A DNA stretch of 9,280 nt, taken from Deltaproteobacteria bacterium. GTDB taxonomy: Bacteria > Desulfobacterota > GWC2-55-46. The notes below the pieces were generated by a model. That model saw only the letters and a program-made list of their open reading frames with translations, was not told where the DNA came from and did not search any database. The stretch covers positions 1-9,280 of the forward strand of contig JACPGA010000116.1 in the NCBI GenBank assembly GCA_016182705.1, given 5' to 3'. Both the position numbers and the translations under genes were made by a program. This document shows, in pieces, positions 1 through 6,320 of this stretch. Each line of letters opens with the position of its first letter. Positions within the stretch are counted from its first letter, which is position 1.

Positions 1-1287
1 CTCGACCCTGCCTTCGATGTCTATTATTATCTGCGGCTCAGGCAGGTCAAAGTCTATGGAGCCCTGCTCAAACCGGCGCGCCGTGAGCTTTTCCGCGAGA
101 GCGGCCATGAGCTTTATGTCAGCAAGTATGTGGCTGTACTGGGTGGCGAGCTCCTCGTCTGTGCCGTCTATGAGGCCCTTGACCTTTGTATAGGTCATGC
201 GCTCGGCGCTTTTTATTACGCTTTCGAAAAACCTCTTCTTGACGGGCCTCCCGTCATTGTCGAACTCTATCTCCGCGGTCATGGTGAGCCTGTCGACCCT
301 GGGGTTCAAACTGCATATGCCGTTTGACAGGGCCTCCGGGAGCATGGGTATGGCCCGGTCAGGGAAGTATACGCTCGTGCTCCGCTCGTAAGCCTCCCTG
401 TCAATGGCCGAGCCCTCTTTCACATAATGGCTGACGTCTGCAATCGATACCCAGAGCTTATAGCCTGCCTCCGTCTTCTCGATGGAGACCGCGTCGTCAA
501 AGTCCTTGGCTGTCTCGCCGTCTATCGTGATGGTGGTCCGCTCCCGCAAATCGAGCCTGCCGCTTGTCTCAGCTTCAGCCACTTCCCTGGGGACTGACTT
601 CACCTGTACCATGACATCGTGCGGAAAACTGTTCGTGAGGCCGTACTTCCTCAGTATGACTTCGGTTTCGACATCAGGGTCGTCGGGCTCGCCTAAAACT
701 TCCAATATCCGCCCTGCGGCTGACATTGTCCTTTCCGGCCAGCGAGTTATCTCCGCCGAGACTATCTGCCCTTCCTGAACGCCCTTGGCGTCTTTGGGAG
801 GGATGATTATCTGGTCGAGGATGCGCTCGTCAGAAGGTATTACCAGCCCGAAACCCCTGCCCCATTCAAACCTGCCCACAATAGTGGAGCGGGCCCTTTT
901 CACGATTCTTATGATAGACCCTTCGCGCCTGCCGCCGGGCTTGAAGCCCTCTACCCTGGCCACGACCGTGTCCCCGTGCATGGCGCCGTTCATCTTCCTT
1001 GAACCGATGAAGACGTCCGTGCCCTCGCCATCGGGCACCACGAAGCCGTAGCCGTCCGGATGGCAGGTAAGCCCGCCGGTCACGAGGTTCATCTTCGAGG
1101 GCAGGCCGTAGGTGCCGCCCCTGGTCTTTATAAGCTCACCTTCGGCGACCATAGCCTTTACTATCTTCTTGAACTTGTCCCTGTATGCCTTTTTTACGTC
1201 AAAGGCATGGACAAGGTCCCTGAAGGTAAGGGGGCCCGGGGCCACATTCTCCATGAAGTCCTGTATCTTTTTTCTTATCTCTTCCAA
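1..1287 (-). CDS. rnr: Ribonuclease R (3'-5' exoribonuclease), N-terminal 429 residues, cut by window edge
   Basis: Processive 3'-5' exoribonuclease of the RNase II/RNB family that degrades structured RNA in the cytoplasm. Domains in order: a winged-helix-like N-terminus (about residues 1-65), a cold-shock OB domain (about 70-112, with CHPDGYGFVVPDGEGTDVFI), a second OB domain (about 136-200), then the RNB catalytic domain. The RNB metal site is visible as IDGETAKDFDDAV (D256, D262, D264, D265), and further on comes the family signature YFPDRAIPMLPEALSNG. Family members are about 700-800 residues long, so the rest of RNB and the S1 domain lie beyond position 1. I chose the TTG at 1287-1285: an in-frame TAG lies just upstream (1296-1294), and GAGGAAAGG (about 1306-1298) is well spaced. 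The next ATG would remove 11 residues. The gene starts 6 bases after the stop of the Dabb gene, and that stop is the same TAG, so the two are probably cotranscribed and translationally coupled. Identification is firm; the exact start is likely. Confidence 0.95.
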   Translation of the reverse strand, partial: MEEIRKKIQDFMENVAPGPLTFRDLVHAFDVKKAYRDKFKKIVKAMVAEGELIKTRGGTYGLPSKMNLVTGGLTCHPDGYGFVVPDGEGTDVFIGSRKMNGAMHGDTVVARVEGFKPGGRREGSIIRIVKRARSTIVGRFEWGRGFGLVIPSDERILDQIIIPPKDAKGVQEGQIVSAEITRWPERTMSAAGRILEVLGEPDDPDVETEVILRKYGLTNSFPHDVMVQVKSVPREVAEAETSGRLDLRERTTITIDGETAKDFDDAVSIEKTEAGYKLWVSIADVSHYVKEGSAIDREAYERSTSVYFPDRAIPMLPEALSNGICSLNPRVDRLTMTAEIEFDNDGRPVKKRFFESVIKSAERMTYTKVKGLIDGTDEELATQYSHILADIKLMAALAEKLTARRFEQGSIDFDLPEPQIIIDIEGRVE

Positions 1288-1293
1288 AAAAGT

Positions 1294-1584
1294 CTACCTT
1301 TCCTCGTAGTCTGCTACCGCGACCGATTCCCTGACGGTCGCGATATAATCGGCGACTTTCACGTGCTCTGGGTGGCTCTGGTAAGCCTCGAGCCCGGCAA
1401 GGTCGTCGAATTTAACCGTAAGCGCTATGTCATAAGACCTCTGGGAGCGGAGCACATCCACGCCGACCTCTATCGACCTTATGACCGGCACTTTGCCCTC
1501 GAGCCCCCTTAGGGCCTGGGCCGCCTTTTCAATCGATTCAAGCGACCTGTCCTTGAGCTTGAAAAGAACCACATGCGTAATCAA
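1294..1584 (-). CDS. Dabb (stress-responsive alpha/beta-barrel) domain protein
   Basis: A 96-residue protein consisting of one Dabb domain (dimeric alpha/beta barrel, ferredoxin-like fold). Visible family features are the N-terminal strand ITHVVLFKLK with His4, the central SYDIALTVKFDDLAGLEAY, and YQSHPEHV near residues 68-75, followed by a helix. Members form small dimers and have been linked to stress responses in plants and to assorted enzymatic roles in bacteria, so the substrate cannot be named. The start is TTG at 1584-1582, with AAAGGAGAG about 7 bases upstream; no ATG fits the conserved N-terminus. A good promoter lies directly upstream, and rnr follows 6 bases after the stop with its ribosome binding site inside the last codons here. 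The domain assignment is confident and the function unknown. Confidence 0.85.
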   Translation of the reverse strand: MITHVVLFKLKDRSLESIEKAAQALRGLEGKVPVIRSIEVGVDVLRSQRSYDIALTVKFDDLAGLEAYQSHPEHVKVADYIATVRESVAVADYEER

Positions 1585-1602
1585 TGAGACTCTCCTTTAT
1601 TT

Positions 1603-1632
1603 ATTATATTGGAAAATGGATAAATCCGTCAG
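1603..1632 (-). promoter_or_regulatory. Sigma70-like promoter for the Dabb-rnr operon
   Basis: On the minus strand a perfect TATAAT (1608-1603) lies 18 bases downstream of CTGACG (1632-1627), a 4/6 match to TTGACA. It sits about 20 bases upstream of the TTG start, so the transcript would have a short leader carrying the AAAGGAGAG ribosome binding site. Assigned by pattern only. Confidence 0.6.
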
Positions 1633-1968
1633 GCTGACCGGAATACTTAGGCTGTACTGAAGAGTCTCTGAAAATGTGGTAAGGCAAAAAGCAGGCACGA
1701 TTGTTTTTTGTATTGTCTTTAAAACATACCCCGTAACAGGGCGGAGCGAGCCTAAGGGAGGAAGGGCGAATCTCGCCGAGGCTGTGGGAGCGCAGCGACC
1801 TCAGGGGCGAGATTCGCGGATGGGGGAGGCAGAAAGCGAGCAGAGCCCTGTTACAAAGAGCGGCGGTAGCCGCGTTACATGGCTTTTTGTGCAAAGTCAT
1901 CATGCGCTCCCGTACAATTCCGGCTTTTGCCTGACTTCATTTATTTATTTTGATGAAAAAGAATATTG
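1633..1968. other. Gene-free spacer, mostly a structured palindrome
   Basis: No credible gene lies between the Dabb promoter and the transaldolase terminator. Open frames on both strands here (for example 1604-1903 minus and 1676-1969 plus) translate to low-complexity Arg/Ser/Pro-rich peptides that follow the repeat and have no family features. Contents seen: the nested palindrome at 1733-1854, a small GC hairpin with arms GCGGC/GCCGC and a GGTA loop at 1860-1873, and AT-rich sequence up to the terminator. Confidence 0.6.
1733..1854. repeat. Nested 122-bp palindromic element
   Basis: Outer arms GTAACAGGGC (1733-1742) and GCCCTGTTAC (1845-1854) are perfect 10-bp inverted repeats. Inside them GCGAATCTCGCC (1766-1777) and GGCGAGATTCGC (1806-1817) form a perfect 12-bp stem. 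Inside that GAGG (1778-1781) pairs with CCTC (1799-1802), and CTG/CAG (1782-1784, 1793-1795) closes a loop. The segments between outer and inner arms are purine-rich and do not pair. The architecture is that of a dispersed palindromic element (REP- or MITE-like), but only one copy is in this window, so mobility or multiplicity is not shown. Confidence 0.55.
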
Positions 1969-2000
1969 AAAAATGGCGGCCCGGAAAACGGGCCGCCATT
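1969..2000 (-). terminator. Intrinsic terminator of the transaldolase gene
   Basis: A perfect 12-bp stem, AATGGCGGCCCG (1972-1983) with CGGGCCGCCATT (1989-2000), encloses a 5-base loop. Read on the minus strand it is followed by a T run (1973-1969). It lies 70 bases beyond the transaldolase stop, so it ends that transcript and insulates the Dabb-rnr unit. Confidence 0.85.
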
Positions 2001-2069
2001 GAAGGACAGAGCTTTGGGTTTGCTCGGAATTGATGGGACTTTCCCCTTTTTGTTGCCAGGAGCGCTTAC

Positions 2070-2714
2070 TTACTTGGGCACTTTCTCCCAATCCTTGAGG
2101 AACCTGTCTATGCCGATATCGGTAAGGGGGTGCTTCGCGAGCTGCTCCAGGACCTTGAACGGGATGGTCGCCACATGGGCTCCCATCCTGGCGCTCTCAA
2201 GGACATGCAGCGGGTGCCTTATGCTCGCGGCTATTATTTCGGTATCAAAGCCGTAGTTGAAATATATCTCCAGTATCTGGGCTATGAGATCCATACCGGT
2301 GTGCGAGATGTCATCCAGCCTGCCGACAAACGGGCTCACGTAGGTCGCCCCGGCCTTGGCTGCCATGAGAGCCTGCACAGGGGAGAAGACCAGCGTTACA
2401 TTTGTCTTAATGCCTTCGCCTGAAAGCTTCTTCACGGCCCTCAATCCTTCGAGGGTCATGGGTATCTTCACGACCACGTTGGAATGTATCTTCACCAGCT
2501 CCCTGCCCTCGGCAATCATCCCGGCGGAGTCAAGGCTAATAGCCTCAGCGCTCACTGGGCCGTCGATCAGGGAGCAGATCTCGGCTATCCTGGTTTTAAA
2601 ATCGCATTTTTCTTTGGCGACGAGCGACGGGTTGGTCGTGACGCCATCTATGAGGCCCCATTCGTCAGCTGTCTTTATTTCTTCGAGGTTTGCGGTGTCT
2701 ATAAAGAACTTCAT
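2070..2714 (-). CDS. tal: Short transaldolase (TalC/FSA-like class I aldolase family)
   Basis: A 214-residue TIM-barrel enzyme of the compact transaldolase subfamily. It moves a dihydroxyacetone unit between sedoheptulose-7-phosphate and glyceraldehyde-3-phosphate in the non-oxidative pentose phosphate pathway, in the cytoplasm. Visible family residues: FFIDTAN with Asp6, TTNPS with Asn28, VVVKIPMT with the Schiff-base Lys83, then [20 protein letters not shown] and the SPFVGRLDD phosphate-site region. The nearest relative in this size class is fructose-6-phosphate aldolase. That enzyme typically has Gln in the VSAQ position and Tyr in the APYV position, whereas this protein has Glu57 (VSAEA) and Phe (SPFV), which favours transaldolase. 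The ATG at 2714 is preferred over the TTG one codon upstream because CTCCCTT on the plus strand (an AAGGGAG site) then lies 6 bases away. It is monocistronic, with its own terminator. Confidence 0.92.
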   Translation of the reverse strand: MKFFIDTANLEEIKTADEWGLIDGVTTNPSLVAKEKCDFKTRIAEICSLIDGPVSAEAISLDSAGMIAEGRELVKIHSNVVVKIPMTLEGLRAVKKLSGEGIKTNVTLVFSPVQALMAAKAGATYVSPFVGRLDDISHTGMDLIAQILEIYFNYGFDTEIIAASIRHPLHVLESARMGAHVATIPFKVLEQLAKHPLTDIGIDRFLKDWEKVPK

Positions 2715-2806
2715 CAAAAACTCCCTTGACTAAAGTTTACTACTGTGCGAATATTTTTTACTGAACTGGCCCTGGCTGTCCGGGCCGCAACAGATTCGAT
2801 GATAGC

Positions 2807-2836
2807 TTGATTCAGTCTGTTTTTCAAGGTTTTAAT
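2807..2836 (+). promoter_or_regulatory. Probable promoter for tRNA-Leu
   Basis: TTGATT (2807-2812) and TTTAAT (2831-2836) are separated by 18 bases, good sigma70-like matches. Initiation would fall about 35 bases before the mature tRNA 5' end, leaving a short leader for RNase P to remove. Pattern evidence only. Confidence 0.5.
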
Positions 2837-2876
2837 TGTTTTCCCGTGGGGCTGAATCAGCTCTCCGGGGCCTGAT

Positions 2877-2963
2877 GCCGAAGTGGCGGAATTGGCAGAC
2901 GCGCAAGATTCAGGTTCTTGTGGGTGAAAGCCTGTGGGGGTTCGAGTCCCCCCTTCGGCACCA
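2877..2963 (+). tRNA. tRNA-Leu (anticodon CAG)
   Basis: An 87-base class II tRNA with CCA encoded. The acceptor stem GCCGAAG pairs with CTTCGGC. The anticodon stem CAAGA/TCTTG encloses the loop TTCAGGT, giving anticodon CAG at 2911-2913, which reads CUG. The long variable arm is typical of Leu tRNAs, and the T arm is GGGGG-TTCGAGT-CCCCC. A run of six T follows immediately (2964-2969) and probably aids termination. I looked for a second copy of the 3' end that would mark an integrated element and found none in this window. Confidence 0.97.
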
Positions 2964-3041
2964 TTTTTTAACTCTAAATACTTTATACCTTCATACAATC
3001 CCTTCCAAGCAATCTCTGAACCATGACGCCCGGCCATTGCG

Positions 3042-3740
3042 ATGAAAAATAAGCTCCTCATAATCATCCCGGCCTTCAACGAAGAGGCCACCATCTCCGG
3101 GGTCATAGCCTCCATAAAAAGGCATGTGCCTGGCTGCGACATTGTCGTTGTCAATGACGGCTCACGGGACAGGACCGCCGAACTGGCCGCTTCTGGCGGG
3201 GCCGTTGTCCTCAGCCACCTGTACAACCTGGGCATAGGCGCGACAATGCAGACAGGGTACAAGTACGCCCGGTCAAAGGGCTACGATATAGCCGTGCAGG
3301 TCGACGCCGACGGACAGCACCCTGCCGAACATATAGCGAGGCTGGTAAAGCCGGTAATGGAAGGGAAGGCCGACCTCGTTGTTGGCTCGAGGTTTCTTGG
3401 AGAGGGCGATTACAAGCCGTCCATCGCCAGGGGCGCGGGCATGGTCTTTTTCTCGCGCCTGGTCTGAGCCATAATCAGGGCGAAGATAACCGACACGACA
3501 TCCGGCTTCAGGGCCGCCGGAAAAAAATGCATAGAGTACTTCAGCTCGCGCTATCCAGACGATTACCCCGAGGTGGAAGCGCTCGTATTGCTTCATAAAA
3601 AGGGTTTTAGTATAATGGAGGTCCCTGTCAGCATGGCTGAAAGGGCAGGCGGACGCTCTTCCATTACGCCGATGAAGTCGGTCTACTACATGGCAAAGGT
3701 GCTCCTGGCCATACTGGTAGACCTCATGAAAAAGAACTGA
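3042..3740 (+). pseudogene. Family-2 glycosyltransferase (polyprenyl-phosphate sugar synthase type) with an in-frame TGA
   Basis: Resembles the dolichol-phosphate mannose/glucose synthase branch of GT2, which transfers a sugar from a nucleotide donor to polyprenyl phosphate on the cytoplasmic face. Residues 1-141 carry IIPAFNEE (8-15), VVVNDGSRDRT (35-45), NLGIGATMQTGYKYA (62-76), the metal-binding DAD of VDADGQHP (88-90) and GSRFLGEG. The frame then meets TGA at 3465-3467. The same frame continues with AIIRAKITDTTSGFRA, YPDDYPEVEALVLLHKKGF, EVPVSMAERAGGRSS and KSVYYMAKVLLAILVDLMKKN up to a second TGA at 3738-3740. All of this is the usual C-terminal half of the family, so one substitution, not a frameshift, breaks a 232-codon gene. 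Homologues often have Ser here, so TCA to TGA is plausible. Recoding of TGA as selenocysteine or read-through is less likely. The ribosome binding site is weak. It heads a locus with DUF2304 and a GT-C enzyme. Confidence 0.8.
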
Positions 3741-3764
3741 AAGCCTCTTAAAAGGGCGGTTTAG

Positions 3765-4151
3765 ATGTACCTTTTCCAGATAATAGCCATAATCGGCTCG
3801 GTCGCCCTGTTCGCCTTTGTAATCGACTTCATAAGGCGCGGGCTCCTGAAAGAAAAATACTCCGTCCTATGGATAATCTCGGCGCTTGTCATAATGGCGC
3901 TTTCAGTGAAAAAGGGGCTGCTCGACGGCATAGCCGGCATCCTGGGTATCGCCTATCCGCCTTCGCTCCTGTTTCTTGTCGCCTTCATATTCATACTCCT
4001 CATAAACCTTCACTTCTCTGTCGTAATATCTATACTCCACGAAAAGAACAAGGCCCTTGTGCAGGAGCTTACGCTCCTCAGGAACTCCCGCAAGGAGGCC
4101 GGGGTAGATTTGTCAGGCAAGGCATCCAGTTTGACGACCTCCCCATCATAG
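3765..4151 (+). CDS. DUF2304 membrane protein, C-terminal end altered by a junction
   Basis: A small integral membrane protein that commonly sits beside GT2 polyprenyl-phosphate sugar synthases; its biochemical role is unknown. Features: a first membrane helix (about 3-22), the family loop RRGLLKEKYS (24-33), a second helix (about 34-49), the motif IAYPPSLLF (62-70), a third helix (about 66-86), and a charged helical tail HEKNKALVQELTLLR (92-106) where most members end. The last residues (about 115-128, SGKASSLTTSPS) are odd: their codons are the out-of-frame reading of the conserved FDDLP region of the next gene. The natural C-terminus has probably been replaced or extended by fusion to downstream DNA. 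The ATG follows the GT2 stop by 24 bases, with AAAGGGCGG upstream. Confidence 0.8.
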   Translation: MYLFQIIAIIGSVALFAFVIDFIRRGLLKEKYSVLWIISALVIMALSVKKGLLDGIAGILGIAYPPSLLFLVAFIFILLINLHFSVVISILHEKNKALVQELTLLRNSRKEAGVDLSGKASSLTTSPS

Positions 4152-5323
4152 TCGAGAATACGCAGTTAAGAGACCTCGACAACCTGCCGCAGGTCCTGAC
4201 GAGCCAGAGGGGCCTTACCATGGCGACCTTCGCCCTTAATTACGCTATCGGGGGGGTTGACACAACCGGATACCACGCCGTAAACATTGCGATACACATA
4301 ATCAATACCGCGCTTGCCTATCTTCTGCTTCTTTACACGCTGAGGCTCGCTGGCTCCGGTGAGGCAACCGCGAGAAGGCTTTCAGCGCTTATTGCCCTGC
4401 TTTTCGCCGTCCACCCTGTCCAGACCCAGGCCGTGACCTATATCGTGCAGAGGATGGAATCTCTCACGAGCCTTTTTTACCTGCTCGCCCTGCTTTTCGT
4501 CGTATGGGCGTCAAAGTCCACCGCAAAAACAAAAAGGACCGCCCTGTACGCTGGCGTGAGTTTGTCTTACCTGCTGGCCTTCTACTCAAAGGAGATAGCA
4601 TATACGCTTCCGGCTGTCGTTCTCCTTTACGATTACTGCTTCATCGCGAAAGGGAAGATCACAGGCATAACCGGCAAATGGCCCATGTACGCCATGCTCG
4701 CCGTCTTTTTCGCTGCCTTTACCGTGACCACAATAATGCCGCTGGGCGGCTTCGGGGATTTGAGCGACGAGTCAGCCGATACGAAGTACGCGGCCCCCAA
4801 GGTCAAGGCCGACCTCGGCACAAAAGAGCTCGACTACTCGGCAGGTTTCAAGGTGTCTTCCGTGACCCCGAAGGAGTACCTCTACACCCAGTTCAACGTG
4901 ATGGTCTACTACCTGGGCCTCCTTGCCTTCCCCGCGAACCAGAACCTTGATTACGACTTCCCGTGGGCAAGGGAGTTAACAAAGGCCCCGCAGGTCGCTG
5001 AAGGCACTGTGCTCAACACGCCTGTGCTGCCGCCCGTTGTCTCTCTGCTTGTCCTCCTTGCCATAGCCGGGGCAGGGGCGTACATGATAATATCCACGCG
5101 CAAAACGCCGGAATCGCGAAAACGGGTCGCCGGTTTTTTCATATTCTGGTATTTCATAATACTTTCTCCCACTTCAAGCATAGTGCCGATAATAGACGCT
5201 ATTTACGAGCACAGGGTCTATTTGCCCTCGCTGGGCTTTTTCGCGATATTCGTCCTTCTGGTCGAGTCCATCACCGCCCGCCTGTTCAAGCCAAAAAAAG
5301 AGCCTGCCCTGGCCGGAAATTAG
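4130..5323 (+). pseudogene. GT-C membrane glycosyltransferase (TMTC/PMT-like N-terminal domain), N-truncated and lacking TPRs
   Basis: Resembles the membrane half of bacterial TPR proteins related to TMTC O-mannosyltransferases, which use a polyprenyl-phosphate sugar outside the membrane. Recognisable homology begins at FDDLPIIVEN (4130), the acidic first external loop. It continues with FALNYAIGGVDTTGYHAVN, HPVQTQAVTYIVQRMESL, AFYSKEIAYTLP, SSIVPIIDAIYEHRVYLPS and about eight hydrophobic helices. The missing part is the first membrane helix with its start. In this frame no ATG, GTG or TTG occurs between 3869 and 4220, and the stretch 3869-4129 is only a shadow of DUF2304. Initiation at ATG 4220, with AGAGGGG 7 bases upstream, is possible (367 residues) but would drop the FDD acids. 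The protein also stops right after the last helix, and no TPR remnant is visible downstream in any frame. It is either a decayed gene or a deletion or assembly junction. Confidence 0.65.
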
Positions 5324-5408
5324 CGGCTTTCCCTTTTCTAATTGTTTTTTAATCTTGGATGCTTAAAATCATAATATAACAACCATCACCATATTAGCTT
5401 GAGAGCAT

Positions 5409-5435
5409 AAAACCTCTTAGTTTGAGGTTTTTATT
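5409..5435 (+). terminator. Intrinsic terminator after the glycosylation locus
   Basis: AAAACCTC (5409-5416) and GAGGTTTT (5424-5431) form an 8-bp stem with a 7-base loop, followed by TTATT. The A/T-rich flanks could let it act in both directions. It separates the glycosylation locus from the response regulator gene. The rest of 5324-5408 is AT-rich with nothing else recognised. Confidence 0.6.
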
Positions 5436-5453
5436 AAAGTCATTCCAAAAATT

Positions 5454-5478
5454 GCCGTTACAATTACTAATGAACGGC
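5454..5478. repeat. Short inverted repeat upstream of the ANTAR regulator
   Basis: GCCGTT (5454-5459) and AACGGC (5473-5478) form a perfect 6-bp inverted repeat with a 13-base spacer. It lies about 66 bases upstream of the proposed regulator promoter. It could be an operator or a weak hairpin; function unknown. Confidence 0.35.
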
Positions 5479-5497
5479 TTTCAGGACGCATATAAAC

Positions 5498-5523
5498 GGG
5501 GTTGCTGGAAATGGCGTAACCCC
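5498..5523. repeat. Second inverted repeat upstream of the ANTAR regulator
   Basis: GGGGTT (5498-5503) and AACCCC (5518-5523) are perfect 6-bp arms around 14 bases. It sits 20 bases upstream of the proposed -35 element, a position suited to an activator or operator site. It lacks the small hexaloops expected of an ANTAR RNA target. Confidence 0.35.
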
Positions 5524-5543
5524 TTAAACTTCAATTAAATATA

Positions 5544-5572
5544 TTGACTGGAACATGGTTGTATATTATCCT
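5544..5572 (+). promoter_or_regulatory. Probable promoter of the ANTAR response regulator
   Basis: TTGACT (5544-5549), 17 bases, then TATCCT (5567-5572). Transcription would start near 5580, inside the longest open frame but before the ATG at 5603, which supports the shorter start. Pattern evidence only. Confidence 0.45.
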
Positions 5573-5602
5573 ATCCAAAATAGTCACGAGGGCTATAAGG
5601 TT

Positions 5603-6196
5603 ATGAAGGCATTGACGCCGGTACAGGAAAACAGAGTACTAATAGCAGAAGACAACCCGAAGACAAGGCTGTTCCTCAAGAACCAGCTCGAGCTTCTGGG
5701 ATATCAGGTCGAAGCCGTATCAAACGGCCAGGCCGCGGTCGATATGGTCTCTGAGATCAAACCCACTCTCGTAATCATGGACGTCAAAATGCCTGAGATG
5801 GACGGCATAGACGCCGCCAAAAACATCTCGGCAAAAACGACAATACCGATCATACTCATCACCGGTCTTTCTTCCGATGAAATGGCCACAAAAGCCATAG
5901 AATCCGGCGTATTCGCCTATCTTGTGAAGCCTGTCACCAAAAAGCAGCTCGAGCCAGCGATAAAGCTCGCGATGGCGAGATACGACGAGTTCAAGAGCCT
6001 CAAGGTCGAAGTAGACGACCTCAAGGAAGCCATCGAGACGAGAAAGCTTGTCGAGCGCGCCAAAGGCATCCTCATGAAAAGGTGCAACATCAACGAGGAA
6101 GACGCCTTCAAGCTCCTGCAGACACATTCCCAGAAAGAGAACAAGAAGATGCGCGAGATTGCCGAGACCATAGTCTCAGCGAGCAAGCTCATCTGA
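5603..6196 (+). CDS. Response regulator with REC and ANTAR RNA-binding domains (AmiR/NasT type)
   Basis: A 197-residue two-domain regulator. The receiver domain (about 11-122) has the acidic pair E16/D17 in LIAEDNPKTR, phospho-acceptor D60 in LVIMDVKMPEMDG, T87 in LITG and K109 in LVKP, so it appears fully phosphorylatable. A helical linker, probably coiled coil (about 123-150), leads to the ANTAR domain (about 145-195), with LVERAKGILMKRCNINEEDAFKLL as its typical core. ANTAR domains bind paired hairpins in mRNA leaders and prevent termination, often at nitrogen-metabolism genes. No histidine kinase or nitrogen gene is adjacent, so it is an orphan here and its target is unknown. The ATG at 5603 is preferred over ATG 5555: family members start shortly before VLIAEDN, GAGGG lies upstream, and a promoter overlaps the 16-residue extension. 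The thiamine promoter starts 32 bases after the stop. Confidence 0.9.
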   Translation: MKALTPVQENRVLIAEDNPKTRLFLKNQLELLGYQVEAVSNGQAAVDMVSEIKPTLVIMDVKMPEMDGIDAAKNISAKTTIPIILITGLSSDEMATKAIESGVFAYLVKPVTKKQLEPAIKLAMARYDEFKSLKVEVDDLKEAIETRKLVERAKGILMKRCNINEEDAFKLLQTHSQKENKKMREIAETIVSASKLI

Positions 6197-6227
6197 CCCT
6201 CTTCCACTGTTAAACCCTTTTAAAAAC

Positions 6228-6256
6228 TTGACTTAATCGGGCCGGACTGCTATTTT
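6228..6256 (+). promoter_or_regulatory. Promoter of the thiamine-thiazole operon
   Basis: TTGACT (6228-6233), 17 bases, TATTTT (6251-6256). It lies about 65 bases before the TPP aptamer. The intervening leader contains a GC hairpin, GGCGCG (6266-6271) with CGCGCC (6283-6288). Confidence 0.6.
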
Positions 6257-6320
6257 TATCAGGTAGGCGCGCGCAGTAAACTCGCGCCGTATGCCCGGCA
6301 GTCAGGGCCACATATCCACA

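Noticed and set aside
1060..1512. Plus-strand 150-residue frame across the rnr/Dabb boundary
   Set aside because: Antisense to two genes confirmed by conserved motifs; no ribosome binding site or family features.
2768..2786. GGCCC/GGGCC hairpin before the tRNA promoter as a terminator
   Set aside because: Only 5 bp with a 9-base loop and no T run on either strand.
2877..2963. tRNA-Leu as an integration (att) site
   Set aside because: No direct repeat of the tRNA 3' end and no integrase or phage genes in the window.
2836..3045. Plus-strand 69-residue frame with PKWRNWQTRKIQVLVG
   Set aside because: A translation of the tRNA-Leu gene itself, a familiar spurious protein.
2714..3262. Minus-strand 182-residue frame containing a GGTRTPTGFHPQEPESC-like stretch
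   Set aside because: It is the reverse reading of tRNA-Leu and the start of the GT2 gene; such antisense-tRNA peptides are common false annotations.
3465..3520. Selenocysteine recoding at the GT2 TGA
   Set aside because: No convincing hairpin directly after the TGA, and the position is not known as a catalytic cysteine in this family.
3273..3596. Minus-strand 107-residue frame in the GT2 region
   Set aside because: The opposite strand shows clear GT2 motifs in one frame, so this is a shadow.
5454..5523. The two inverted repeats as an ANTAR dual-hairpin RNA target
   Set aside because: The loops are 13-14 bases rather than short hexaloops, and they lie upstream of the likely transcription start.
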